From contig JAVYIG010000111.1 of assembly GCA_035222895.1 (NCBI GenBank), positions 854,103 through 918,102 of the forward strand: DNA of 64,000 nt, given 5' to 3'. The notes beneath the pieces are model-generated. The model searched no databases and was not told the origin of the DNA. It saw only the letters and a list, made by a program, of their open reading frames with translations. Source of the DNA: Strongylocentrotus droebachiensis. Taxonomy: Eukaryota; Echinodermata; Echinoidea; Camarodonta; Strongylocentrotidae. This document shows positions 21,540 to 34,800 of the stretch, in pieces. Position numbers and translations under genes: made by a program. How positions within the stretch are numbered: position 1 is the stretch's first letter; the number at the start of each line of letters is the position of its first letter.

Positions 21540-22390
21540 CGGCCCCATTGGACAAATTGGCCCCATTGGCCCCATTGGCCTAGGCCCCATTAGACTTTAA
21601 TGGGTCCCCAATTGGTTTCAATTGGTCCCATTGGCCTAGGCCCCATTAGACTTTATTGGGTCCCCAATTGGTTTCAATTGGACCAATTGGCCTTAATTTG
21701 GACTTCAATTGGTCCCATTGAAACCAATTGGCCAATTGAAACCAACAAATCTAGGCATCTCATGAATATTCATTATCACTTTACACGTGTCACAGAAAAA
21801 TAAATTTATCATTTGTTAAGCAAATTATGACAATGCACATCAATTTTGTGATTTCTTTATTCCTTCAGCAATTATTAACCAATAGATTATTTTGTCTGAT
21901 CATGTTACAATTACATTCACGTTTTAGCAATAGATATATTGATTTATATATTGATTATATGATTACTAACCAAGAAACAATATACATATTTAGTATATAT
22001 ATTTGTACGAGCCAATGTCACTGTAAATGAAATTCTTGAATTCACTTCAAATGATCTTTGTGATGAAGTTAATGCAAATGAGATTGGAATATACCTAATT
22101 GGTGGACAGTTGCCAATATCGATTATGAAGTATCAATAATGTATTACTGGTTCTTCTAACTGGATCGATTTACCAATTGAATCCCCATTGAATGCCCCCA
22201 TTGGATCCCAATTCAATACCAATTGGCAATTTGGAGTAAATGGAAAGTGAAACAATGGGTACCCATTGAAACCAATTGGCAATTGGTCCCCATTGGTTTC
22301 AATGGGTACCCATTGTTTCACTTTCCATTTACTCCAAATTGGATTCAATGGGGACATTCAATGGGGATTCAATTGGATTTTGGTCTTGGG
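21540..22390. mobile_element. Foldback-like array related to the 5163-6758 element
   Basis: Units such as CCCCATTGG, TTTCAATTGG and CCAATTGAAACC flank an AT-rich core (about 21760-22140). The right end TGGATTTTGGTCTTGGG (22374-22390) matches the end of the first element with one change. The left end is not the expected inverse copy, so it may be truncated. It contains the perfect hairpin 22230-22338. Confidence 0.6.
22230..22338. repeat. Perfect 47-bp inverted repeat, 15-nt loop
   Basis: The arms 22230-22276 and 22292-22338 are exact inverse copies, starting TTTGGAGTAAATGG. Confidence 0.9.
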
Positions 22391-22604
22391 TAGTACTCTC
22401 ATATAGGTCACATATATGCCAAAACTTTTTGTCTAGGTCTTATTGTTTCAGATTGAATGTAGGGCTCAAACTGGCATATCGGAAGGCTTATCCACGCAAT
22501 AGGGCAATATAGATTATTATGGCCAAAATACGTTTTCAACTTTGAAGGCTGCATGAGTCTATGGCAGAGGCACGGGGCACAGTGCCTCTCCCCCACATAT
22601 TAAA

Positions 22605-23100
22605 GTACCCGAAAAGTGCTGCTTACATAGGAAAAGTGCCCCTTTAACTTTACGGTAAGAAGTGCCCCTTTACCTACAAGTTCCGACCCATTTTCCTTTG
22701 CATTGTCCATTTTCTATTCATAAGTGCCCCTTTTCAGGTAGGCCTACGAGAAGTTCCCCTTTTCACTTTTGATAAGTGCCCCCTTCCCCTCTGATATTTG
22801 CCCCATTCAAATCTGAGAGATACGTGCATGTTTTACTTTGACAAGTGCCTCTTCACTGCCCCCCCCCCCCGATTAGTGCTCTTTTCATATCTTTATGAGT
22901 GTCCCTTTTCACCTCTAATAACTGCCCCTTTTATTTTGACACGTGCCTTCCTAAGAAATGCTCTTTTCCCTTCTTATAATCTCATCTCTGATAAATGCCG
23001 TTTATTTTAACATATATTCCTCTTTTTCTTGTTAATAAGAACCACTTCCCCCTTCTCATAAAAGCCCCCTTTTACCTCCGATAAATGGCCCTTTAAAGGC
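22605..23100. repeat. Degenerate tandem array with AAGTGCCCCTTTT motif
   Basis: About twenty diverged units of 18-35 bp carry (A/T)AAGTGCCCCTTTT or close variants. No reading frame persists. Confidence 0.6.
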
Positions 23101-25560
23101 ATCGTTTAACAATGTTGTGTTATAAAAGCCGTTAGGAAAACGCAACATTTGATTTTGTGAAAAAGTAGAGCATTCAAAGGACATTAATCTATAATTGCCC
23201 CTCTATGCCCAGGAGTGGAATAGGGACCTGGTAGGATGAAGAAAGCCAGGGAAAATATAAACATTTTGGGGGCTACTTTTAAAGCTTGCTTGCATGAAAA
23301 TAACTCTTTAATTTTGTTTTGCATTGAACTCAATGCAAATTTGGGGGGCTCTTTTATGACTTTGGGGGCTCTTTTTGGAATTTCGAGGGCTATTTCGCCC
23401 GGATTCCCTGTGTATTTTTTTCCCTGAAGAAAGCTTTAGTGATAGAATGCACCATATGCCCTTGCTATGATTACATGGTAGGAACACTCCCCGGTGGCCA
23501 AGATGGTGCACACACGCTGTGCATAAATAAATCCAAGGTACATGTACATGTAAGGGTAAAATAAAGATATTATTTATTTATCAAAATTTCAGTGATAATA
23601 ATAATAATAATAATACATAACATTTATTAGGCGCTTAATACTGATAATTTGAATTAAATCCAAGGTTTACATGATTGAACAATCAGTATAAAAAATCTAT
23701 AATCAATACATACACATATCACAACATGAATTATTAATCACTATTAAACAGCAACACTATCTTTGGTATTAACATACATAGATGTAAAGGGGACATGAGC
23801 ATTTGTCTACATTAACCCCCTTCTTGTAATGGCCAAAACTAAACTGATTGAATCTTTGCGCAGCATGAAGCGTACAACCATTTGGTACAATAGTCTGAAA
23901 ATCAGACTTTTACTTACTGGCTCTATAGCTCCTAAGTCGATTAGACAACTAATAGTCGTTATTTTCCAACCTAAAGAAATTTTCAAGCCCCCCTTTTTTT
24001 AGGGAAGTTCTAAATTAGTATCATCTTTCAAATGCAGTTGGAATTCAACCTTTTCATTTTTGGGGGCCTGCAAATGGGACACAGTACCTTTAAGGCTCGT
24101 TCACATATTGGCATTTAATTACATGATCACACTAGGTAGCCTTAAGGCTTTTTCACATATAGGGCTTTAATTACATAATCATAAATGTACCCATTAGGTT
24201 CATCCACATATTGGCATTTGAATAGTTGAGTTCTGTTTTCAGACCGCAAATGCCTTCAAAGTGCATGCTTGTTGCTCTTATTCTTATCTATGACATTTCT
24301 AGTGCCCTTTTGGGACCTAAAATTGCTATGAAGGTAATTTTAGACCCCAAAATGTGTAAAATTTAGCCAATACGATCATACCAATTCAGGTCCACTTTCA
24401 AAAAAATATGGTGACCGTTAATTAATTAATTAATTAATAATAACAATTCATTATAATACTATGTAGCCTCAAGGCTTGTTCACATATTGGCCTTAAATTA
24501 CATAATCACAGTATTCACCCTCATGGCCTGTTCACATAATGGGCTTTAATTTCATTATCACACTCTCTATCTCTCTCAAAAATGTGACGTTTTGGCCAGT
24601 AAAGACAAATACATATTTGAAATCTGTAAGGAACAATTTTCCTGTTATTTGTAACTCTATTCCTCCTGAAATATCCTCATGCAAGTCGTTAACATTATTT
24701 AAAAGAAACTTAAAGCAGCATCTTATATCTAAATATCAATGATTCTTGTACCAATAATTTTATCATACAACATTACCTTACAATACAACCTTAAGAAATA
24801 TCTGTTTAATTTAGCCTATAAGTGATTACCATTACCTTCCATGTCTGTACCTTTCCTTGTGCACTTTTGTATATATTATGTATTTCGTCTTTTGCACAAG
24901 TTGCGCCTTGAGCATTTGATTGTCAAGTGGATTAGGCGCCTTACAAATCTTACGTATTATTATTATTATCATTATTACCTCTAACTATTTTCAAAGTTAT
25001 GGTTTTGTAATGATTATTTCCATTTGTATTACCTGCCATGAATGATGTCCCAGTCTTGTTTTGTCATGTAGGTTTCGTTTTTTTGTTGTGTATAATATAT
25101 AAATCTCTTAAGTACTGTTCAGGGAACTATGCCTCCACAAGGCCATTTGCCTTTTTATTTAGTACCCTATTTTCATTTTCTTATATATTGCAAATGCTCA
25201 TTATTGTATATATCTTTGTATTGTATTTATTAAAAATGGAAATATATAAAACGTATTGAATTATACCCCCCCCCCCCCCTGTAGTATACAACGGCATTGG
25301 TTTACCATGGCATCTGTGAACAACCCACAAACCATTATACATCCACATATATATATATAAGCAGGTTAACAAATGTGGCAGTTTACATAATCTATGAGAG
25401 CTTGTAAAAAGTTTGGCAGTATACATACATGTACTTTAATTTACATCAACCCTGGGTGCTAGCAAATTTGCTAAAATGATTCACAGAGATGGAGAGACAA
25501 ATTACAATTCAATATTTTCTTCTTTATCATTATCCCCAACTGATGAAAGTTTTCTGTATC
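23101..25560. other. No gene seen; repeat fragments
   Basis: 23580-23640: reversed SINE/LINE-type ATT tail. 23816-24092: repeat family also at 46264-46540 (CTTCTTGTAATGGCCAAAA start). 24226-24450: inverted half of the 16949 MITE. The rest is AT-rich, with a poly(C) run near 25266 and a TA tract near 25350. Confidence 0.6.
24543..24990 (+). mobile_element. LINE 3' end (last RT codons and 3' UTR)
   Basis: The end of a reading frame gives VRNNFPVICNSIPPEI and LTLFKRNLKQHLIS, a common C-terminal end of L2/CR1-group LINEs. It is followed by a 3' UTR with GGATTAGGCGCCTTACAAAT and an ATT-repeat tail near 24960. Confidence 0.65.
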
Positions 25561-25601
25561 ATTAGTTTTGACATGTTTGGAGGATTTTCGGCACCCCAAC
25601 T

Positions 25602-25803
25602 CTAGAGGGCCTCCACCTTGCGGATAAACTGTCTGATGTCGTCAACGAGGAGTTGGGGCTCTTGGAATGCAGCAAAGTGGCCGCCTCGAGGCATGTAGGT
25701 AAAGCTAACAAGGTTAGGGTTGAAGTGTCGTAAGACCGTCTCGGTATTGAAGAACAGTTCCTCGGGAAAAGATGCAAAACCGGTGGGTACCTGGTTTGCA
25801 TGC
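25602..25803 (-). CDS. EPHX1: EPHX1 exon 7 (acid, His, stop)
   Basis: Reads [14 protein letters not shown] and [13 protein letters not shown]; stop TAG at 25602-25604. Confidence 0.95.
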
Positions 25804-28800
25804 CTGTAATACAACAGAATAAAATCATGACAATCATCATCATCATCATCATGACAATCATCATAATCATCATTATCATAATGATCATCATTATAAATAT
25901 CAATATCATCATCTTCATTATCATCAACATCATTATCATAATCATCTTCATTATCAATATCGTAATCTTTATCATCATGATCATCTTCTTCATCATCATC
26001 ATCATCATCATCATCATTATCATCATCAATATCATAATCATCATCCTCTTCATCATCATAATCATCATTATCATTATCGTCATCCTCATCATTCTCATCA
26101 TTATCATCATCATGACCATCATCATAATCATTATTATCATCATTATGACGATCATCATTATCATCTCCATTATCATCATCATATTCATCATTCATAATCT
26201 TCATAATCAAGAATAGCGAAGTAAAGGAGGCGCGATAGCTCAGTCGGTAGAGCATTGGTCTCGTAATCCGGTGACCTGTGTTCGAAACCAAGTCGATGCG
26301 CTGGTGCCCTTTGGTATAGCATTAATCCTCGTTACCAGGTCCTTCGGAGAGGACCTAAAGCCGTCAGCTGTGTGGTTGCTTACTTTACAAGCATTTATGC
26401 TTTCTTAGCAGTCAGGTAAAATAACAACCATCACCATCATAATCATCATTATCATCATTATCACCATCATTATCATCATCATCATCATCATCATCATAAA
26501 AATAGTCATCATCATCATGACCATCATTATCATCAGCATCAGCATTATCATCTTCATCATCATCATCATAATCATCATCTTCATCACCATAATCATCATC
26601 TTCATCATCAGTATCATCATCATTATCATTATCATTATCATCATCATCATTATCATCATCATCATCATTATCATCAGCATCACCATTATCCAGTATTCAG
26701 GATAAGCATCATTATTATGCCTGGGCAGGGAAAAGCAAATAAATCACTTGAACTCTGCGGTCTCTCCTCCCGGTATATATCAGGATGAGCAGGTAGACTG
26801 CTACTTTCAAGAATAGCGAAGTGGACTCTTATTGTGAATGGCTGATGAATCTCCTAGAAACATGCCAAAATTTGATGTCCTATCCAAGGGACTTTCCACG
26901 AATTGGTTACACAACAAGGGAAACGCTCTCGGCGGTCTCGCCTGCATAACGCAATTCAATATGATAAACCAGAACTTCAATGACGTAGCGCTCATCGGCA
27001 TCTCGCAACAACAAATATCGTAAATTTTATGTGGTACACTTTTGAACTGGTCAAAAAATAAAAATTTGATGCCCTGGAATAAATAATCAATGGAGCAAAA
27101 TCTCAAAATTCTGTGTAGAAGTTCAGTGTTCCAAATTTAGCTCTACCAGATAAGGCAAACCAAATCAAAATCGGTCAAGAAATGAGGGAGAAGAAGCAAT
27201 TTTTGTTATTTTTGGAATAAATTTGCATAAATTACCATAATTAATTAATGGAGAACAATTTCAAAATTCGGTGTAGAAGTTTAGTGTACCAAAGTTAGCT
27301 CTACCAGATAAAGCAAACCAAATCAAAATCGGTTGAGAAATGAAGGAGAAGAAGCATTTTTTGTGATTTCGAATAAATTTGCATAAATTAGCATAGATAA
27401 TGAATTTCACGATTCTGTGTAGAATTTTTAAATCCCCCTCCTAGCCCTATCATATGAAACAATCAGAATCAAAATCGGTTGAAAAATAACGAAGAAGAAG
27501 CATTTTGAAAATCTTGATGTTGATGCCACAACAAAGTCTAAGTTTGTTGACCTTAAATGACCTTTGACCTTAACTTAGTGACCTGAAATTCTACTCACAT
27601 GATTGAGGAGACTTGATAACCCTATAGTCCAAGTTTCATTGACTAAGAACTTATACTTTCAAAATTATATCAAAAATTCAAAAACTTAACCTTAGGTTAA
27701 GTTTTCGATGATGATGCTACAACATAGTCCAAGTCTGTTGACCTGAAATGACCTTTGACCTTGACTTTGTGATCTGAAATTCTACTCACATGATTGGGGA
27801 TACTTGATTACCCTATAGTCAAAGTTTCATTGACTAAGAACCTATACTTTAAAAATTATATTACAAATTCAAAAACTTAACCTTAGGTTAAGTTTTTGAT
27901 GTTGACGCCGCCGCCGCCGTCACCGGAAAAGCGGCGCCTAGCTATGTCTTGCTTTTTGCTACGCAGGCGAGACAAAAAGGGTTTAAAATTATCATACTCA
28001 CGTTGTGTGGTAATCTCTTGAGTTGCCCCCAATCTCTTCCTTGTAGAACCTCATCGATGATGCGATATTGCCATTGACCCAGTAGATCATGACATTGGTC
28101 AAGAGGTCATCGAGCGTATAAGCTTTGGTCAGTCCACCGTCTGGTAAGTTACGCCATTCTGGGTTCGTCCAAGTAGAGAATTTCTCCAGAATGTAAGCAG
28201 CAAGTCCAATTGGTGAATCGTTGACTCCCTGTCCTGTTAACCATTGAGAATCAAGTAGAATGCTGGTTAGTAAATTGTTTACACATAGTCCAAATCTGAA
28301 AAATTGCTTTGTGGAGTTCCACAGGGATGTTTTGAGGGGACTAGGCAATTTTTCTGGTGAACCATTGATAAAACATTGAATACTGGTCAGTAAATTGTTT
28401 AAAAATAGTCCAAATCTGAAAAATTGCTTTGTGGAGTTACACAGGGATGTTTTGAGGGGACTAGGCAATTTTTCTGGTGAACCGTTGATAAAACGTTGAA
28501 TACTGGGTCAGAAAAGCGTTTACAGACGGTTCGATCGGAAACAAATTAAATATGGCTTTGTGGACTTTCTCAAGGGTGTTTTAAGAGGACCATTTAAATT
28601 TTTTCAGGTCACCCAAAGACAAAAAAGTTATAACAAAGTAAGGCTTCTTACCAGAAAATTGTTTACACGTGGTCCAAATTGAAGGGAAAAAGACAGCTTT
28701 GTGGACTTCCACAGGGTCCGAAGCAAATTTGCATGTTAAAATTATGAACTTTGTTCGTTCGTGTCTCCTTAGATCAAGATTAATGTATCTTGATCTTCGG

Positions 28801-31800
28801 AGTAGTTGCTACAACCGGCCGTGTCAGACACGTTGCCCCGGGGTGCGAGATAGGACTCTTGTAGCGTGCCCCCATTTAAAACAAAACAATTCCAAACTAA
28901 CCTGCAGTTTGTGGCTTTGTAGACTGGATATGCATGTAGCCCGTCTCTAGGAGAAGACCAACAATCAGGTCATTAAAGGGCAAGAGCCGTTCCTGGTCTC
29001 TCGGATCAGGGAGGAATATCGAAGGTAAGTACTGGCCTAGAAACGGGTACAGGAAAGACTTTAGGCTGGACTGAGCAGCCATGTTAGCGTGGTACCCTTT
29101 CACATTGCTGTAAAAAAGCAGAATAAAGATAAGTTTGTCAGAATATTGAAGGAAAATACTGGAATATGAATGGATACAGTAAAAACTTCACTCCTTATTA
29201 TTAATTTGTATTTCATCCACCTAGTAAGACCAGTAACAAATCCCCTTCCCCCCCCCCCCCCCAAAAAAAAAAAAAAAAAAAAAAATTATGTCCTTGCCCC
29301 TCCCCCCCCCCCCCCCCCCCCAATTGGGCTAAGACTGGACCAGCACTACGCCACTACCTATTCGAATTAATTAAACATTGTGGTAATGAACATTGGGTGA
29401 TTTCATGCTTGATGATCATGTTTGGTGTTCATGTTTCCTTATCGAAAAGAATGGAAAAGTTGTAAAAAGTGTTACGAGTAATTTAATTTATTTTCATCTC
29501 TGTATTATATTTCAGAAGAGACATGCAGTAGTACAGAAGTTTCTGCCATTCCTGGTTATTGTAATTTTGACCTTTGATTCACTTATCTATGTTAAAAGAA
29601 AATTGTGAAATTTGTTATCCATTTGTTATAACAAATTGAGAATGATCCTATTTGTTTGGATTATAATCAATAAGATTTGAATTGAATTGTTTATCTTGCT
29701 GTAAAATCATGATCTATATGGTAACACCGACCAGAGTGTAGATATCTTGTCTCTAAACACCAGGGGGGCATTTCACAAAGCCTTTTTTTAATGACAAATT
29801 ACAAAAATCAGTGACAAATCTGCTGATAGCCAATCAGAAGCAAGTATTTCAGTAGCTTATAACAAAGACTGTCATTTGTCACAGATGACAAGTTTTGTGA
29901 AACACCCCCCATGAGCAAGCATGAAACCAGCCATGGTATGAATGCTAACCTTGGATACATGATAGCCATGTTGAGTGTAATAATACTGCCCCAGTCACCT
30001 CCTTGGGTGTAATACTGCTTGAAACCAAGACGTAACATCAGCTTGTTAAAGATTCTTGCTGCTGCGTATGCTGCAAAGCCTAGGAGAAAGAGGAACACAA
30101 AACAGGGTTAATAAATCAGACTTACCCTCGGTAAAAGCTAAGAAAGGTGGCTTTGTGGCTTGGGGATTGGAGATGGAGGGAGGAGGGGAGGGACCTCAAG
30201 GAAGAACAGGGACCCGTTTCATTAAGCCTTTTTCAATGAAAAATGACAACAATCAATGACAAATCTGCCAATAACCAATCAGAAGCAAGGATTTTAGTAG
30301 CTTATAACAAAAACTGTCATTTGTCACTGATGACAAGTTTTGTGAAACGCCCCCCAGATGAACTTTGTATGTAGATCGAAAGCAGGTGCATGATCCCTTG
30401 GATTTTTTTTTTTTTTGGGGGGGGGGGGGGTAAAATGGTCCATACCTAAACTATTTTAATGTTTTGTTTCTTTATGTGTAATATATTTGTATTTCATTTA
30501 ATGATCGCAAATAAAACAAATCAAACCAACCAGGGAGGAAAGGGAGGGAGGAAGAGGGTGGAGGAAGAGGGTGGAGGAAGGGGTGGGAAGAAGAGGGTAG
30601 GAAGGGGAGGAGGAGGGAGGAGGGAGGAGGGAGGGGGTGGGAGGGGAGGGAGGGGGTGGGAGGGGAGGGAGGGGGAGAGGAAGGGGGAGTAAGTATTAAT
30701 ATGTATGTATTTATACATAATATTACAGATTGTATTGACACACTTGCCATTGACCTTGGAAGGACGAATTTGCTCAGGCTTGGTGTTGGCACTAAGCATG
30801 TTATAATCGGGCAGCACCAGGAGCTTCACAACGTGGCGGACATGTGCGCTATATAAGAAGCCATTATCATTATTATTAATATTTTGTTCTGTGTGAAACC
30901 ATGAATTTTCACGACAAGAAACTTTGGCTGTGTTTATAAACTTCAAATCTAGAATCGCTTATCAAAACTTGGTTTACAAACAATATTTTGTTACACAATT
31001 CTATCTTTAAAAAAATGTCCACTGTCAAGCTGGAGGCAGCGTACATTCATTTTCACAGTTCAACTCCAGCTTACGGAGGCCAACTTTAGATTCAATTCTG
31101 GAATCGTCAAGATCGAGTCGGGGCTAGCGCTGTACGTTGTACAACTAGTCATGTTGTATCATCAGCTCAGCTAATTATTATGCACAGTATACCTTGATCA
31201 CTGAACTACAATGTAACCATGTACTCATTCCAACATGCGTTAACTGCAGCACGTTTATTTGTATACAGGGGATGAAAGGTAAGAGGGGGGAAAGCAAGCA
31301 ACTTCAAGCAACCAAGGTTATATGAGTACCGCTACTCACTTCTGTGTTTTATCAATGTGAGGTGCAGTATGCTTCAAAATATCCCTGTAGTTAAATTGCA
31401 GTATACATGTATGTTACTGGGAGTGTAGCATGTCAGACTACATGTCTTTCCCGTGGCCCGACTTGGGGCCAATCAGGTATAAAAACGACTACGGACGATG
31501 CGACCGCAGTATTCAGGTGCGGGCAACATACGTGAAACCAAAGCGCGAGGAGGACTTTGGTCTGTTTCACGAACGCTAGCACGCGCTGACCATGTAGAGA
31601 TTAAGTTGCTGACTATCGTTAATCAAGTCCATTCATTTAATTACGTGCAGATGTCCAAAAAAAGAAATACAGTAGATGGCGTTAACCGGTATTTGCCAAG
31701 CTACACTCCCTTTAATAAGCCCTTATGGTAGAACAAAATGATTTTTTCCCCTCAGGGAGGCCATACATAAGAAGATAAGTTATCACGTATGTAGCAAGTC

Positions 31801-34800
31801 TATGCACCATCAGAACATAAAATATATGGATTATATTTTGAATGACTTTTTGGTGACACAATCATTTGAATTATTTATTTATAAATGCATTGAGTCCTAC
31901 AATATAGAACTGTGAGTTAAAGCCCGTCTGTACTAGTTTGACCAGGAGGGATTAGACCACACAGTTTAGTCACTGACAAGTGGCTATCTCATCAACTCAG
32001 CTCTCAACTAACATAAGAAAAAGAGGATCTACAAAGACCAATGGGCACTGCTTCGGCATTGTCTTCTATATATAGAGGGAGCAAGTAGCTACAAGCAGTA
32101 CATTGGGCCTTTAAGCTATATCACTACAGAATGATATATACATCACGTGTTCTACAGAAGATAATGCTACAGACGTCTGGGTACACAATAAACTTGGACT
32201 TTGCTTTGTGCATTTAACTTCCAACTTGTACTGTGCTCTGGTGCTACGTGTAGGTGCATGGGATGTAATTAACTCATTATCAGCATATTTTAGTCTAGAC
32301 AGTCAAAATAGCGAATCTTAGAGGGTAACAAGTATTTAATCCACTGAAGTGGTGTTTAGAACAATCCTCTAATAACAACATACTAAAAGCTTAGGAAAAT
32401 ATAAGAAGTATAGAAAATAGTAAAATTTGCATCTACATGTACCTTACCTGTTTATTAGCGGCCAAGATAGATATGATATCTAGGTTACAAACAGACTAGC
32501 AGTCATCTCTATAGGAGCCAAGAGAGATGACTGCTAAACATTGATACAGATAGACAGACAGACAGAGTCACACTGCTAAACATTGATACAGATCGATAGA
32601 CAGACAGACAAGTCACACTGCTAAATATATTGATACAGACAGAGTCACACTGCTAAACATTGATACAGATCGATAGACAGACAGACAGAGTCACACTGCT
32701 AAACATTGATACGGACAGACAGAGTCACACTGCTAAACATTGATACAGACAGACAGACAGACAGAGTCACACTGCTAAACATTGATACAGATCAATAGAC
32801 AGACAGAGTCTCACTGCTAAACATTGATACAGACAGACGAGAGTCACACCGTTAAACATTGATACAGACAGACAGAGTCACACTGCCCGTTTCTGAGGAG
32901 CTATGAAATGTAGAGGTGAATGTAAACAGAAATACAGATATAAAGACAAAAAGAGTTGCAAATTATGCAGCTTTTTAAGAGAGATAGCTGAGAGCCCAAC
33001 AGATACAGAGTGATCAAGATTACCCTGTTTGTGAGGAGCTTCAGAGAATCCGTAGCCAGGAATACTCGGACAGATGACCTCGAAGACATCATCAGATGAC
33101 CCTCCATGGCTCGTAGGGTCAGTCAGCATAGGTAGGATCTGGGGGAGAAAAGGATTAAACCTTTGGTTTTAATCCAGTTGCAAGTTCCAAGCCGTAAGTT
33201 CGATAAAACAATCATATTGTACTGGTTTCAACAGGCCTACACATGCGTACCCCAAAACAGCCATCCGTGTAATATTGTTTGATGTCTTTTTTCTTTTCTT
33301 GGCAAGTCCACATGTACATGTATTTGGTGTCTCATACACACACACTATACAGTACTAGATGGAAAAAATTGACATCATTGTAAACTATCAGGTAACATAA
33401 TGTACATGCAAGATCTATGTGGTTGATAATGTACATCTATAGGACAAACAGAACCGCTTACTAATTTTGTACTTATACATTTTGGACAAAATTTTCCCTT
33501 GATGACTGAAAAGCTTGCCAGAGACTTTCCCAACATAGAAACAATTAATTAGTACCAAGTGAATTCCTCCCATACAGATGCCATTATGCACAGAAGGTGA
33601 ATCAAATGGTTGGGGTAACCAGAGCTTAGGGGGGGGGGGGGGGGAGGGGGATATGCATGAACTGAAATATATTATTCAACACGTCTATTAATTAGCATGG
33701 ATAATAGTTAGATCAATTTATATAACACAACTACTACAGTATATACTCTACTCTGCTAGGATGAAAAGAAAACTTCTAACCATTGAATAGTTTTTGAAAA
33801 ATATTCAATAACTATTCAAAAGCTCTCGAAAACAAGTGTGTCTTCAACAAAACTTTGAAGACAGCAACAAATGAGGCTTTTCTTATGTCCAGTGGTAGGT
33901 TATTCCAAAGCTTTGGAGCGGCGCAACTATTAAATATCACTTGTTCACAACAAAACATAGAACCTAAGCACTCAACTAAAGCAATTTATTGAAAAACTAT
34001 CTCACTCTCCCTCTCCCTCTCCCTCTCTCTCTCTCTCTCTCTTTCTCAATATTTTTGACCAACCTTGTGGAATTCATAGATTGAACCTGGCCAGCCATGA
34101 ACGATGATGAGAGGCTTAGCCTTCTGTCCAGGCTTTAGTTTGGGTTTCACGTGGAGGAAATGGACATCAATACCCTCAATGTTGGTCAGGAATTGATCAA
34201 ACTGGTTAAGCCTCTTCTCAGCATCTCTCCAACTGAAAAAAAATGATGCACAGAATTCAAGAAAACCATGTTACAATGAAGCCCAATAATGACGCTTTAT
34301 AAATATCAGTACCCTTTAGTAGACTGGTCCTCATGCATTCTTTTGAAAGAAACTGTCTGGGGGGGGGTGTTTCACAAAGACCAAGATCAACTATAAGTTG
34401 GACTTAACTATGGCAGGCAAGTAATACCACTGTTTGCTCTCACCATTATTTTCCTTAAATAATGAATTATCACAAAATGTAAAGTCTGTGGATTTGTGAC
34501 CATGATTTGTACGTCCTTTGAGAGACCAATGCGAGTTAATGGATACCGGTAGTTAGTCTTTGTGAACCCTTCCAAGGAATAATAGGCCATACCATTTCAT
34601 TATGGAATGAAATTTAATGCGTACATCTTTGGATAGTGCTTCATTACAATTCATTTCATTCACCTATTCAACTAATTGTATTTTAATAAGCAGAATGCAA
34701 ATTGCAAACATGATGATTGATAGGGCTTGTTATCCATAATGTTTGTCCTATCTAGCATCAACCATTGTATGCAATTAGGCCCACAATAAATATAACAGGT

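Noticed and set aside
23236-23427. Small protein with hydrophobic segments (63 codons)
   Set aside because: No start context, no homology that I recognise, and it lies in a GGGGGCT-type repeat.
25562-26291. Long minus- and plus-strand frames rich in Met, Asp or Ile
   Set aside because: They are translations of the ATC microsatellite in different frames; only the last 66 codons belong to EPHX1 exon 7.
26229-26302. Functional tRNA gene
   Set aside because: A and B boxes are good, but the cloverleaf does not close well and it continues into a SINE body with target duplication.
26405-26705. Met- and Ile-rich frames
   Set aside because: Translation of the ATC tract inside the SINE.
28225-28233. 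Downstream AG as the EPHX1 exon 6 acceptor
   Set aside because: It would shift the frame; the AG four bases upstream keeps the conserved [16 protein letters not shown] frame.
30080-30098. Extension of EPHX1 exon 4 upstream ([11 protein letters not shown] start)
   Set aside because: The AG just before GCTTTGCAGC fits the phase carried from exon 3; the upstream codons are intronic pyrimidine-rich DNA.
30459-30946. Gly/Arg-rich and Pro/Ser-rich frames
   Set aside because: Translations of the G-rich purine tract in EPHX1 intron 3.
32520-32880. CRISPR-like repeat-spacer array
   Set aside because: Units vary in length by GACA slippage, spacers are not unique, and the context is a eukaryotic intron.
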